Origin: Desulfolutivibrio sulfoxidireducens | Lineage (GTDB): Bacteria; Desulfobacterota; Desulfovibrionia; Desulfovibrionales; Desulfovibrionaceae | Direction: 5' to 3' | DNA: 64,000 nucleotides | Assembly (NCBI RefSeq): GCF_013376475.1 | Contig: NZ_CP045508.1 | Location: 3,818,001 to 3,882,000 of the forward strand | Shown: positions 51,503-60,178 of the stretch, piece after piece | Numbering within the stretch: position 1 is the stretch's first letter | How the letters are laid out: every line of letters starts with the position of its first letter | The notes under the pieces: model-generated | The model's input: only the letters and a program-made list of their open reading frames with translations | Told to the model about the DNA's origin: nothing | Databases searched by the model: none | Position numbers and translations under genes: made by a program

Positions 51503-53254
51503 CTACCCGGCCTGAACGGGCGGTATCGCATCCGCCGCCCCAGGATCGGACAAGGCCGCGACCGCCGCCGCCTCGACGCGACCCAAAAGCGCCTCCCGGC
51601 CGGACCAGTCGAGCTTCTCCAGAAGGTCCCGGCGGTCGATGGCCCCCATCTCGAAAAGGGCCAGGGCCTCCTCGCGCTGCTGCACCCGGGACACGGGCAT
51701 GGTCGATCCCGAGACCACGGACAGCCTGGCCGGCACGCGAAGCGCATCCCCGCGCACCGGCGCCACGGCCGTGCCGCCGTCTTTGGCGAAGGTGATAAAG
51801 CGCTCCTCGCCGTACCAGTTCTGGACATGGCTTAGAAACATACGCCCCCGTTCGCGGATCAGCCGCGAATAGTTGCGGACCTTGCCGCGCATCATGGTCT
51901 CGGCCTGCTCCAGAAGCGCGGCGATGGCCTTGTGGGCGATGACCGGCCGGGCGTTGTCCACGGCCTGCTCCAGTTCATGGGACCCGGCGATCTGGAGGAA
52001 AAGCTCCTTGTAGATGCCGAGCACCGCCTCGATGTCCTTGGTGTTGTTGGCGAATTCCAAATAGCGGATGCCCTGGGCCGCGGCCATGGAGGCCGGATTG
52101 ATGATCCCCAGGCGGTTGTTGAAGGCCGCGTTGGCCACCCCGGAATCCCGGGGATTGATGATCTTGGGCCGGGCGCAGCGATCCTTGTGGTAGGTGAGCT
52201 GGGAGAGGCACTTGTTGATCTCCATCTGGAGATTTTCAAGCTGCTCGAAATCCGACGCGCCCCAGATGCTGGCCGGATCGGTGACGGAGTTGACCACCGC
52301 GAAGGGGAACCTGTCGTACAGGTAGGTTCGCGACGCCTCCTCGGGGGAAAGTTCCGGATTGACGCTCGGGTTTCCCCGGTCGTCCAGCACCAGATCCCCG
52401 CCGTTGACCACGGTCACGCACCGGATGCCGCCGGGATAGGCCGGCCGGTCCCCGTCCAGGCGATAGTCCCTGACCCAGCACTCGCACACCAGGGCCTGGT
52501 CGCCGGGCACCCGGGACCTCCCGGCCGCGCCGAACACCGTTCCCAGCACCTCGCCCACCCGGGCCAGAAATCCCCGCCGTCCGGATTCTCCCCTGGCCAC
52601 CTCGCGCCTCTGATCCACCAGCTCGTGCAGATAATCGGCGTCGCTACGCACCAGATGGGCCGCCTTTGGCCAGCGCCTGGCGATCTCGCGCAGGCTTACG
52701 GGCTCGAAATGAAGCACCGCCTCGGCATCGCGCACGTCCAGGCAAGCCGGCGGAAAAACCGCGAAGCGGAACGGATCGACCACCACCGTGCGCACCTCGC
52801 CCAACCCGTATTCCAGGTCCGGATCAAAGATCACCTTTTCCACGGCCACGCCGTAGGTCTCGCCGTTTAGGACCGACTTCTCCAGCGCGGCCTGCTGTTC
52901 CTGCTCGATCCACCAATGCCCGGCCAGACGCTCCATGGTCAGAAAGACGTCCTCATCCCCGGCGTCGCCCACCCGGGTGACGTTGAAGGTGGGGCTGTTG
53001 TCCGTGAGCATGTTCACGGTGCGTTGCCGGTGCATGTGCAAAAGGTTGGCGCTGGAAAGCGGCACCCCGGCCGGGGTCGCGCCGCGCCAGGGCCGGTTGC
53101 GCCCCAGGCGGTAGTTCCTGGCCCACATCTCGTGCAGCCCCAGGTCCATCTTGGCCCGCACCGCCTCTTCCAACACCTCGAACACCCGACGCCCCACGGC
53201 GCGCGGATCGTCGGCCGGCGGCAAAAGCCCCCCGAACACAGTTTTCTCAGCCAT
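51503..53254 (-). CDS. Portal protein
   Basis: 583 residues from the ATG at 53254. The composition and motifs fit podophage portals: an N-terminal helical start (AVGRRVFEVLEEAVRAKMD), DPFRFAVFPPACLDVRD as the strand-rich wing, the long stem helices with FEQLENLQMEINKCLSQL and NNTKDIEAVLGIYKELFLQI, and the crown helix with KAIAALLEQAETMMRGKVRN. Twelve copies would form the DNA entry ring. It overlaps the zinc protein upstream by 8 nt. Confidence 0.85.
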   Translation of the reverse strand: MAEKTVFGGLLPPADDPRAVGRRVFEVLEEAVRAKMDLGLHEMWARNYRLGRNRPWRGATPAGVPLSSANLLHMHRQRTVNMLTDNSPTFNVTRVGDAGDEDVFLTMERLAGHWWIEQEQQAALEKSVLNGETYGVAVEKVIFDPDLEYGLGEVRTVVVDPFRFAVFPPACLDVRDAEAVLHFEPVSLREIARRWPKAAHLVRSDADYLHELVDQRREVARGESGRRGFLARVGEVLGTVFGAAGRSRVPGDQALVCECWVRDYRLDGDRPAYPGGIRCVTVVNGGDLVLDDRGNPSVNPELSPEEASRTYLYDRFPFAVVNSVTDPASIWGASDFEQLENLQMEINKCLSQLTYHKDRCARPKIINPRDSGVANAAFNNRLGIINPASMAAAQGIRYLEFANNTKDIEAVLGIYKELFLQIAGSHELEQAVDNARPVIAHKAIAALLEQAETMMRGKVRNYSRLIRERGRMFLSHVQNWYGEERFITFAKDGGTAVAPVRGDALRVPARLSVVSGSTMPVSRVQQREEALALFEMGAIDRRDLLEKLDWSGREALLGRVEAAAVAALSDPGAADAIPPVQAG

Positions 53255-53573
53255 GGACACCGCCTTTGGCCCCGCTTTTCCCGTCCGTCAGTCCGTCCGT
53301 CCGTCCCCTTTTCCCCGCGCCCTCCACCACGAAATAGCCCTCGGGCGTCAATATCCGATCCGTGCGAAAGGTCTCGGGCCTGTCCGGGTCATGCCCCACA
53401 GCCCGTTTCCCGCAGATGGGACACAAAAGCCCCTCCCACGAGGCATCCACGGGGAACGGCGGGAAATAGCCGGCCCGAAGCGGACCGAACATGGCCCCGG
53501 TCAGGGGCGTGCGCAACGTGGCCGGGTCACAGGTCCCGATATCCGTAAAACACATTTCGCAGCGTACGATCAT
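53247..53573 (-). CDS. Phage zinc-binding protein
   Basis: 108 residues from the ATG at 53573 (GGAAGGG upstream). Two Cys pairs (MIVRCEMCFTDIG and GLLCPICGKRAVGH) are typical of zinc-knuckle proteins. The middle is Pro/Gly-rich (LTGAMFGPLRAGYFPPFP) and the end is basic. Encoded just before the portal; role unknown. Confidence 0.65.
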   Translation of the reverse strand: MIVRCEMCFTDIGTCDPATLRTPLTGAMFGPLRAGYFPPFPVDASWEGLLCPICGKRAVGHDPDRPETFRTDRILTPEGYFVVEGAGKRGRTDGLTDGKSGAKGGVHG

Positions 53574-53627
53574 GCCCTTCCTCCCCCGGCGGCTTCCCCT
53601 CCGCCCATGCACCCCACAAGACCACGC

Positions 53628-53663
53628 CACGCGGACATCCGCCCGCCCGCGGATGTCCGCGTG
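53628..53663. repeat. Palindrome 1
   Basis: Perfect 15-bp stem CACGCGGACATCCGC / GCGGATGTCCGCGTG with a 6-nt loop. It is followed on the + side by A-rich sequence, so it is not a clear terminator. Confidence 0.75.
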
Positions 53664-53733
53664 AAAAAGAAAATGTGGGGGCGCCTCCCCCACGCCCCCG
53701 GCAGGGGCCTCAGGCCCCTTGCGCCTCTGACAC

Positions 53734-53780
53734 GCCCGCGGCCCTGGCCTGGCGCGTTGCGCCAGGCCAGGGCCGCGGGC
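53734..53780. repeat. Palindrome 2 (22-bp stem)
   Basis: The left arm at 53734-53755 pairs perfectly with 53759-53780, leaving a 3-nt loop. Very GC-rich. Confidence 0.8.
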
Positions 53781-53841
53781 GAAATCAGCGACGCACGGCC
53801 GGAACTCCTCCCGGAGGGCATGATTGCCTCCGTGCCCCCGC

Positions 53842-53890
53842 ATTCCTGGGCTTTTTCCCGGCGCGACGCGCCGGGAAAAAGCCCAGGAAT
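53842..53890. repeat. Palindrome 3 (24-bp stem)
   Basis: Perfect palindrome of 49 nt around base 53866: arm 53842-53865 (ATTCCTGGGCTTTTTCCCGG then CGCG) pairs with 53867-53890. It ends 17 bp before the insertion sequence. Confidence 0.8.
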
Positions 53891-53907
53891 CGGGGGGTCC
53901 GGGGGGA

Positions 53908-55315
53908 TGTATGAACCGGGTACATAGGTGACAGTTTAGACCGGGAACATGGGTAACAGTTTCCGATAAGGGTATCGGAGGTGTCCGATGCCTTGGAAAC
54001 AGGTTAATCCCATGGATGAGCGTGTTCGATTCGTCGTTGAAACACAACTGGGCATGAAATCGATCCAGCAGCTTTGCCATGACTATGGAATCAGTCGCAA
54101 GACAGGCTATAAGTGGTTAGAAAGGCATGCTGAAGGTGGTTTTGAAGCCTGTATGGATCAAAGTCGAGCGCCTCATTCATGTCCACATAAGACCAGTGAC
54201 AAGATAGAAGCACGGCTAATTGAGTTGCGCAACATCTATCCAAAGTGGGGTCCGAAAAAGCTTGTTGCGCTTCTTGAAATGGAGATGAAGGAAAGCCACG
54301 TCATCTCAGCGAGCACCGCAGGAGATATATTGTATCGCCATGGCTTGGTAGTTCCCAGAAAAGTAAAAAAACGAAATTACGGGAAGACGAAAACCCATTT
54401 TTTGAGGGAGCCAACATCTGCCAACGATGTATGGGCTGTGGATTATAAAGGATGGTTCCGGACCAAAGACCATTTCGTCTGCCATCCATTAACCGTAACA
54501 GATTTGCATAGCCGATATGTCTTGTGGTGCAAGGGGCACAGAAAACAATCGGCCTCTGAAGTAGAAAAAGATTTTGAAACAATCTTCACTACGTATGGAG
54601 TGCCACTGGCACTCAGAATGGACAATGGTTCCCCGTTTGGCTCAACTGGACCAGGAGGGCTGACATATTTAAGTCTGAGATGGATGCAGATTGGAATTGA
54701 TATAGAATTCATAACTCCTGGGAAGCCGCAACAAAACGGAAGCCATGAGCGTATGCATAGAACATTGAAGTTTGAAGCTATATTGCCACCAGCACGTGAT
54801 ATATATGAACAGCAGTATCGTTTTGACGCCTGGAGAGAACGATTTAATACGCTTCGTCCCCATGAATCCTTGCAGCAGAAAACGCCAGGATCGGTATATT
54901 CTCCATCGCCTCGGCGTTATACTGGTAGAAAGGGATTCACATATCCAGGTTACTTTGAGGTCCGGTCCGTTCGAAAAGACGGCATGTTTTTTTGGAAGGG
55001 GACACTGCGTTTTGTCGGCGAGGCATTCGGAAAAGAACAGATCGGCCTGGTCCGTGACCACGAAGATCGATGGCTTGTGTTTGCCGGAGAGATGCTTGTG
55101 GGGTGGTTTCATGAATCGTTGTCGGGAGTTAGGCCCCTGAGCGAATGGGAATCATTTTGTGGCCGAGATGGGCGGCGGCCTCCGACGGGCTCTTTGTAGG
55201 CCCATTCTCGGCCGCCGCCCAACTCGGCTTGGCAGCCCCGTTGGCTGGGGGAAAAACAACCGGAGTGTCACCTATGTACCCGGTTTAAAGTGTTACCCAT
55301 GTTCCCGGTTGCACA
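53908..55315 (+). mobile_element. IS481-type insertion sequence
   Basis: About 1.4 kb, clearly less GC-rich than its surroundings. Each end carries two ACCGGG(T/A)ACAT(A/G)GGT(G/A)ACA repeats with a 25-bp period: 53915-53933 and 53940-53958 on the left, 55266-55284 and 55291-55309 inverted on the right. TGT/ACA termini suggest the limits; no clear target duplication was found. Confidence 0.85.
53988..55199 (+). CDS. IS481-family transposase
   Basis: 403 residues. The N-terminus has helix-turn-helix signals (KSIQQLCHDYGISRKTGYKW). A retroviral-integrase-like DDE domain follows with Asp152 in VWAVDYKG, Asp212 in LRMDNGSPF and Glu254 in QQNGSHERMHRTL. The C-terminus is a beta-rich domain common in IS481 transposases. 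Base composition is much lower in GC than neighbouring genes, so the IS arrived from elsewhere. Appears intact. Confidence 0.92.
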   Translation: MPWKQVNPMDERVRFVVETQLGMKSIQQLCHDYGISRKTGYKWLERHAEGGFEACMDQSRAPHSCPHKTSDKIEARLIELRNIYPKWGPKKLVALLEMEMKESHVISASTAGDILYRHGLVVPRKVKKRNYGKTKTHFLREPTSANDVWAVDYKGWFRTKDHFVCHPLTVTDLHSRYVLWCKGHRKQSASEVEKDFETIFTTYGVPLALRMDNGSPFGSTGPGGLTYLSLRWMQIGIDIEFITPGKPQQNGSHERMHRTLKFEAILPPARDIYEQQYRFDAWRERFNTLRPHESLQQKTPGSVYSPSPRRYTGRKGFTYPGYFEVRSVRKDGMFFWKGTLRFVGEAFGKEQIGLVRDHEDRWLVFAGEMLVGWFHESLSGVRPLSEWESFCGRDGRRPPTGSL

Positions 55316-55359
55316 GGGAATGATTCCCCCCGGGCGGGGTCCGGGGCGGCAGCCCCGGG

Positions 55360-55977
55360 TTAGCGCATGAAGGAAGGGGAAGCGGAGCCGGAGCCCTTGA
55401 GCTCGCTTATGAGGTCGTCGATCTTACGGCCGCCGGGGAGGATGGCGTCGGGCTTTTTGGCCTTGAGGGCCTGGAGGGTTTTGAGCGCGTCGTCGGGTTT
55501 GTTGAGGTCATGGAGCTGGACGATGCTTTTATTGAAGGCGGCGATGACGTGAGTGGGATTTACGGCCAGTGCGGCGTCGAAACTTTCCACGGCGCGCAGG
55601 GGCAGGTTGAGGCGACGGTACATGACGCCCATGTCCGTGAGCACGTCGGGGTTTTTGGGTTTGAGCTCCAGGGATTTCTCATAGGCGGCCACGGCCTTGG
55701 CCGGCTGGTCGGCGTCGAAGTAGACGTTGCCCAGGTCGCTCCAGGCCTCGGGATTTTTGGAATCGGTTTTGGTCTTGGCCTCGGCGGCGGCGATGCGGGC
55801 GGAAAGATCGGGTTCCTGTTTGGCGGCGGCCTGGGGGGTCGACGCGGCCGGCGTGGAATTGCGCGAACCCTGGTAAAGGGTTCCCAGGTAGAAGCCGACG
55901 GCCATGGCGGCCAGAAGGAAGATGCCGGCGACCACGGGGTCGAGGCGCGGGGCGGACGATTTCTTTTTACGGGCCAT
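55360..55977 (-). CDS. Membrane-anchored TPR protein
   Basis: 205 residues from the ATG at 55977 (GGGAGGAG upstream). A basic start (MARKKKS) is followed by a hydrophobic helix (VVAGIFLLAAMAVGFYLG), so the rest faces the periplasm. About three TPR repeats follow: EAWSDLGNVYFDADQPAKAV, VLTDMGVMYRRLNLPLRAVE and VIAAFNKSIVQLHDLNKPDD. It probably scaffolds proteins at the membrane. It is not a phage-type gene and sits in the insertion between terminase and portal blocks. Confidence 0.85.
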   Translation of the reverse strand: MARKKKSSAPRLDPVVAGIFLLAAMAVGFYLGTLYQGSRNSTPAASTPQAAAKQEPDLSARIAAAEAKTKTDSKNPEAWSDLGNVYFDADQPAKAVAAYEKSLELKPKNPDVLTDMGVMYRRLNLPLRAVESFDAALAVNPTHVIAAFNKSIVQLHDLNKPDDALKTLQALKAKKPDAILPGGRKIDDLISELKGSGSASPSFMR

Positions 55978-56223
55978 GTCTCCTCCCGAAGGTGGCGGTG
56001 CGATGGGACAATATACCGTGAGGCCACAGGAAAGGCCACGGCTGGACGGGATGAAAAACGGACCGGCGGCGGAAGAATTTCCGCCGCCGGCCGCAGGAGG
56101 TGAGGGGATGCGTTTGAGGAGGTGAGACTGTGTATGTATCATCCAATCCCGGGAGTAAGGCCGGGATGGCCTTGCATGGGCGGACCGGGAGGGAGCCTCA
56201 ACCCGGTCCGCGTTTCGAGGATG

Positions 56224-56688
56224 TTACCAGTTGCCGCCACCGCAGGGTCCGCGTCCGCCGCCGCCAGGTCCGCGTCCGGGACCGCCGCAACCGGGACCGA
56301 AGGCCATCAGGCCGATTTCCTTGTTCACCTTGGTCCGGAAGGTGGCGCCTTCCTCGACCATCCGGCCCTTGATGTCGCCGATTTCCTTGGCCAGGGAGGC
56401 GATCTTGGCCTGATCGGCCTTGGGATCGATGGTCACGGCATGGAGTTCGGCCTTCTTGACCTGGAGTTGGGCCCGGATCGGGGCGATCTTTTCGACGTGC
56501 TCCTGGACCAGCTTCTGGAAGGCGGCCTGCTTTTCCGGGGAGAGTTGGGCCATGGCCCCGTAGCAGCCGCCAGGGCCGCCGAAACCGCCGCCGGGTCCGC
56601 CACCTTGGCCCCTGGCCATGGCCGGCAGGGACGCCGCCAACACGAGCAGTCCTGTGATCAGGGTCACCTTGAGAAAACGAGCGTTCAT
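56224..56688 (-). CDS. ZraP/Spy/CpxP-like periplasmic protein
   Basis: 154 residues with a signal peptide (TLITGLLVLAASLPAMA, cut before RGQ). A Gly-rich segment precedes a helical core with MAQLSPEKQAAFQKLVQEHV, the LTxxQ-like pattern of this family. A Gly/Cys-rich C-terminus (GCGGPGRGPGGGGRGPCGGG) could bind metal. Relatives are zinc-stress or envelope-stress chaperones; ZraP is sigma-54-controlled in E. coli. Here a matching sigma-54 promoter lies about 80 bp upstream. Ribosome site GGAGG present. Confidence 0.85.
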   Translation of the reverse strand: MNARFLKVTLITGLLVLAASLPAMARGQGGGPGGGFGGPGGCYGAMAQLSPEKQAAFQKLVQEHVEKIAPIRAQLQVKKAELHAVTIDPKADQAKIASLAKEIGDIKGRMVEEGATFRTKVNKEIGLMAFGPGCGGPGRGPGGGGRGPCGGGNW

Positions 56689-56767
56689 GGAACGATCCTC
56701 CTTGCTTGGGATGCGCCGTCCGGCGGGAGGGGTTCCCGGCCGTGGCGGCGTCGTAATGCCCCCATTG

Positions 56768-56783
56768 AGCAGGGATCGTGCCA
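56768..56783 (-). promoter_or_regulatory. Sigma-54 promoter of the ZraP-like gene
   Basis: TGGCACGATCCCTGCT on the minus strand: GG at -24 and GC at -12 with exactly 10 nt between, the spacing required by sigma-54. It implies an enhancer-binding activator, perhaps a ZraR-like regulator elsewhere. The remaining sequence to 57053 holds no gene. Confidence 0.8.
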
Positions 56784-57053
56784 AAGACATATACCTCGAT
56801 ATTACAGTAAATTACCTATGAACGGTGGTATCGCCGCCGCAAGCCGGACTGCACAAATACTCACCCCTCACCCCTGTGATCGGATAGAAAGTATACATCG
56901 GACATTACATCCAATACACAGAAATAATTTGATTTCCTTCCGAACAAACGTCTCGTGGGGGTGTTTTTTCCGGCCACACCGGCAACTGTATACTCTTTAT
57001 TCACTCCCGGGTCCGCAACCCCATCCGGTTCCGTGAACCGGCCGACGGAACCG

Positions 57054-57323
57054 TCACCGGGTGAAGAGGGCCTGTCCTGGTTCGCGCCCGTCCGCGGATT
57101 CCGGGAAAACCGGCTCGCGCCCGAGCATGGCCTCGGCCCAGGGATCGGGCCCCTCGTCGGGTTCCGTGGCCTCATCCCCGGAAACGCGCGGGAACGCGAA
57201 CATGGGCTTCCCCGCGTTCTCGCGGCCGAACCGCCAGCCCACAAGGAGAAAGACCATGGCCGTGCCGAGAAAAAGGGCGATCAGACACAGCGCGTCGGAC
57301 AGGAAAAGGGAGTGCTCGCTCAT
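57054..57323 (-). CDS. Small phage membrane protein after terminase
   Basis: 89 residues. One hydrophobic helix near the N-terminus (LIALFLGTAMVFLLVGW) is followed by a polar acidic tail. The start overlaps the terminase stop (ATGA), so it belongs to the phage operon. Possibly a lysis or membrane accessory protein; no family. Confidence 0.7.
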   Translation of the reverse strand: MSEHSLFLSDALCLIALFLGTAMVFLLVGWRFGRENAGKPMFAFPRVSGDEATEPDEGPDPWAEAMLGREPVFPESADGREPGQALFTR

Positions 57324-58759
57324 GATTCCTCCATGTCGTCACGGGAAAAAGGGTCGGTGTCATCGTGTCCCGGGGAAAGAAGCCGTTCGATGATCCGGCC
57401 GCCCTCGTTTTCGGGGACGTCCCGGGCCAGGGCCAGGGGCCGGGCCATGCACACGTGGCAGGCCTCGTCGTAGACGTGATCCTCGCCGGCGGTGTCGATG
57501 TCCTCCACATTGCGCCGGTCGGCGGTCAAAAGCGGGATGGTGCGGATGAACTGCTCACAGGTGTCGTAGACCTGGAGCATGGGCGGGCTTGCGTCGTCCG
57601 GTTGCCGCAGGCGCTCGTGGAACTGACGGATCTTGAGCAGCCGCGAGGGGTCCCCCGGGGTCAGGTAAATCCCCTCCCGGGCGAATTCCTCGGCCGTGCT
57701 CGGTCCCTGGCCGCCGCCCCGGTAGTCTGGTTTTTTGGCGAAGCAGTCCGGCCCGGCCAACCGGATGATCGAGCGTCCGGCAAGGCCCTGGCGCTCCTCG
57801 CGTTCCCGGATGCCCCGGGCGAGAAGCGGATCGGTCATGCGCAGGCCCTGGCCCGGGGCGCCGGTGAAGCCGTACCATTCGGCGAAACGGTAGAGCCTGC
57901 CGTCTTGGTCCACCCACCACCAGCCCACGGAGAAGGGCGCGCCGTAGCCCCAGTCGAAACTCATATACAGGGGGGCGTGTTCCGGCACGGGTCTGGGCGC
58001 AACCACGTGCCGGGCCCTGGAGAAGGCGAAGGCCTGGCCGAAAAAGACGTCCCACCGGCCGTCCTTGTAGGCGGTGCGCAGGGGTTCGGGAAGGGCGTCC
58101 AGACGGTGGACGTAGTCCGGGTCGCGGCTTTTGAGAATGGGGTTGTCGTCCAGGCGGGCCGGAATGTGGCAGCGCACCATGCCGCCCTGGTTTTTCGGGG
58201 CCCGGGTGGGCACGCCCGGCGGGGCGAAGTCCACCCAGCGGGCCTTGACGAAGCCATGCCCCACGCCGCCGGGGTTCGTGGCGCACACGACGCCCGGGAT
58301 GCGGCAGCGATATTTTCCGGGCACGTCAAGGGAGCAGCGCACCCGGGCGCGCAGGTAGTCGTACTGGAATTCGGTCAGGGCGGTCAGCTCGTCGATGAGC
58401 AGAAGATGGATCTCCGCGCCCTGATAGCGAAAGACGTCTTTTTCGGTGTTGCACGAGCAAAAATGCAGGCGTGAGCCGTTTTTGAACTCCCAGGCCCGCC
58501 GGGCGACGTTGTAGCTCCCCACATGGCGCGGAAACTGGTCCAGCGAGGGCAGGACATGATTTTTTTCCAGTTCCGGGACGGTGCGCCGAAACAGATAGGC
58601 CTGAAGATGCGGGATGCGCAGGCACCACAACAGGGCCTCGAAGCGCAGGGCGTGGCTCTTGCCGGGTCCGGCCGCCCCGCCGAAAAGGATCTCGTTGGCC
58701 CGGACCCGGTGCAGCAGGGCCTGCTTGGGCTGGGGATCATACTCGATGATCACGTCCAT
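57320..58759 (-). CDS. Terminase large subunit
   Basis: 479 residues from the ATG at 58759; the longer frame to 58867 is unsupported. The ATPase has Walker A GGAAGPGKS (27-35) and Walker B LLLIDELT (119-126), and an ATNPGG coupling motif near 160. The nuclease domain starts with Asp269 in YMSFDWGYG and includes later acidic residues (DIDTAGEDHVYDE). This motor packages DNA into the prohead. Translationally linked to the membrane gene at 57054. Confidence 0.95.
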   Translation of the reverse strand: MDVIIEYDPQPKQALLHRVRANEILFGGAAGPGKSHALRFEALLWCLRIPHLQAYLFRRTVPELEKNHVLPSLDQFPRHVGSYNVARRAWEFKNGSRLHFCSCNTEKDVFRYQGAEIHLLLIDELTALTEFQYDYLRARVRCSLDVPGKYRCRIPGVVCATNPGGVGHGFVKARWVDFAPPGVPTRAPKNQGGMVRCHIPARLDDNPILKSRDPDYVHRLDALPEPLRTAYKDGRWDVFFGQAFAFSRARHVVAPRPVPEHAPLYMSFDWGYGAPFSVGWWWVDQDGRLYRFAEWYGFTGAPGQGLRMTDPLLARGIREREERQGLAGRSIIRLAGPDCFAKKPDYRGGGQGPSTAEEFAREGIYLTPGDPSRLLKIRQFHERLRQPDDASPPMLQVYDTCEQFIRTIPLLTADRRNVEDIDTAGEDHVYDEACHVCMARPLALARDVPENEGGRIIERLLSPGHDDTDPFSRDDMEES

Positions 58760-58802
58760 GGATTTGACCCTTCCCCGTGCCTGGCCGCGCCGTCGCGCCG
58801 GG

Positions 58803-59399
58803 TCATGCGTCGTCCCCCGGGGAACCCGGCCCAGGGACAAGCCTCTGGGAATCGTCCTCCCTGCCATCTCCGGACGGCTCGGGGGCCCGGGTGATCACCC
58901 GAATGATCGTGTCCCCGGCGACCTCGGGCTTTTTCTCGAACAGCCCCAGGTGCCGGCAAAGAACCTCGAGGGCCCGGGTCTTGCCGTGCAGCTTGACCCG
59001 CAGCTTGCGGCCGTCCTTCCCCGGGGATTCGACGATCTCGGCGATGCAGGCCGACTGCTCCGGCCCCAGGGCCTCGGATTCCTTGATCCGGACGCCGCCG
59101 TCGTCCCAGTCCGCGAACTGGCGCACATCCGAGAAGGCCAGCCGGGCCAGTTCCGCGACCACCCGATCCTGCTCGATGCGGACGCGCTCGGTGCGTTCGG
59201 CCATGGCCCGCTCGATGCGGGCCGCGACCTGGGGCAGCCGTCTCAGGCGAGGCCCGGCGGAATGGGCTGTTTTTGGACTGTATCCGGCCCGAATGGCGGC
59301 CTGTCTGGCGTTTAAGTCCACGAGGTATTCCTCGACGAAACGCTCCTGGCGTTCGGTGAGGACGATCCTTTGGACCGTGTTTTCAGGCGAATCTCCCAT
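58803..59399 (-). CDS. Terminase small subunit
   Basis: 198 residues. The N-terminal ~60 residues (LTERQERFVEEYLVDLNARQ and AAIRAGYSPKTAHSAG) are the HTH DNA-recognition domain of Terminase_2-type small subunits. The middle is helical and the C-terminus is polar. It selects the packaging start and hands DNA to the large subunit encoded 43 bp downstream. Confidence 0.9.
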   Translation of the reverse strand: MGDSPENTVQRIVLTERQERFVEEYLVDLNARQAAIRAGYSPKTAHSAGPRLRRLPQVAARIERAMAERTERVRIEQDRVVAELARLAFSDVRQFADWDDGGVRIKESEALGPEQSACIAEIVESPGKDGRKLRVKLHGKTRALEVLCRHLGLFEKKPEVAGDTIIRVITRAPEPSGDGREDDSQRLVPGPGSPGDDA

Positions 59400-59405
59400 A
59401 ACCGG

Positions 59406-59522
59406 TCAATGCACCAGGGCCGACGGTCCGGCCCACTGCAAAAGTCCCAGGATGTCCGCCAGGGACAGTTCCGGATTGAGCCGCATGAGTTCCTCGACAC
59501 TGAAGGCGGAAAGCACGTTCAT
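59406..59522 (-). CDS. Very small phage protein
   Basis: 38 residues from the ATG at 59522, which has GGAGG three bases upstream and overlaps the stop of the upstream gene by 4 nt. Helical (FSVEELMRLNPELSLADILG). Unknown role; strong ribosome site and overlap support that it is translated. Confidence 0.55.
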   Translation of the reverse strand: MNVLSAFSVEELMRLNPELSLADILGLLQWAGPSALVH

Positions 59523-59833
59523 TTTCCTCCCATGCTTTTGAGCCATAAGAACACCCCCGCGCCGACGACCGTGAGCACCCCGCAGACCATGGCGCTTATG
59601 GCCGTGAAGGTGACGTGGCGCACCCCGGCGCGCATCTCGGACACGAAGCGGTGGTTTTCCCGGATGGACTCGATGCCCGTCTCGTGGACCATTCCGGCCA
59701 GGGCGCACAGGGTGTGGCGTTTTTCCTGGTCGAGGCCGCAGGCGCACGGCCCGCCGAGTTCCTCGCGCACGGCCATCCTGAGAAGGCCAAGCAGTCGGGC
59801 GTCGCCTTCGGACAACGGCTGGTCAGCGTGCAT
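59519..59833 (-). CDS. Phage membrane protein, possible holin accessory
   Basis: 104 residues: a polar helical N-terminus, a Cys-containing middle (GGPCACGLDQEKRHTLCALA), and one C-terminal membrane helix (ISAMVCGVLTVVGAGVFLWL) with a short basic tail. Size and topology resemble holin or spanin-type accessory proteins, but there is no endolysin nearby. Confidence 0.6.
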   Translation of the reverse strand: MHADQPLSEGDARLLGLLRMAVREELGGPCACGLDQEKRHTLCALAGMVHETGIESIRENHRFVSEMRAGVRHVTFTAISAMVCGVLTVVGAGVFLWLKSMGGK

Positions 59834-59839
59834 GCCCGA

Positions 59840-60079
59840 TCATTCCCGCCCTGCCCGCCCCTGGGCGTTGCCGGCCCTGTCCGTCTCGGCGAACTTCTGT
59901 CCCACCTTGGCGACCAGGGCGCCGGCCAGGGCCAGGGCCGAATCCAGGTCCAGGGGCTGCCAGACCCCGGTGCGCACGGTCGCGTAGGTCCAGTTGAAAA
60001 GCACCACGGCGATGATCACGGCCGAAAAAACCCGTATGCTCGACTTGTTGCCCCTGTCGTCGGTGAAAATCCCCGCCAT
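59840..60079 (-). CDS. Phage membrane protein, possible holin
   Basis: 79 residues: one hydrophobic segment (VFSAVIIAVVLFNWTY) and a second weaker one (SALALAGALVAKVG), then a charged tail (AETDRAGNAQGRAGRE). Two-helix small proteins in this position are often holins. The pair with the next gene supports a lysis role, without proof. Confidence 0.6.
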   Translation of the reverse strand: MAGIFTDDRGNKSSIRVFSAVIIAVVLFNWTYATVRTGVWQPLDLDSALALAGALVAKVGQKFAETDRAGNAQGRAGRE

Positions 60080-60178
60080 GCGAGTTCCTCCAAAGCCGCC
60101 GGCGACAGCCGGGTTGACGCCGCGCCGACGCGGCGGGTGGAGAGTGGGAGTGGACGAACGGTTCCCGGGCCGGCGACC

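Noticed and set aside
53628-53663. Palindrome 1 as a rho-independent terminator
   Set aside because: The sequence after the stem is A-rich on the + strand, and on the minus strand the T run precedes the stem, so the order is wrong in both directions.
53890-55330. Target-site duplication of the IS
   Set aside because: Flanking bases are G-rich on both sides and allow several weak matches; none is convincing.
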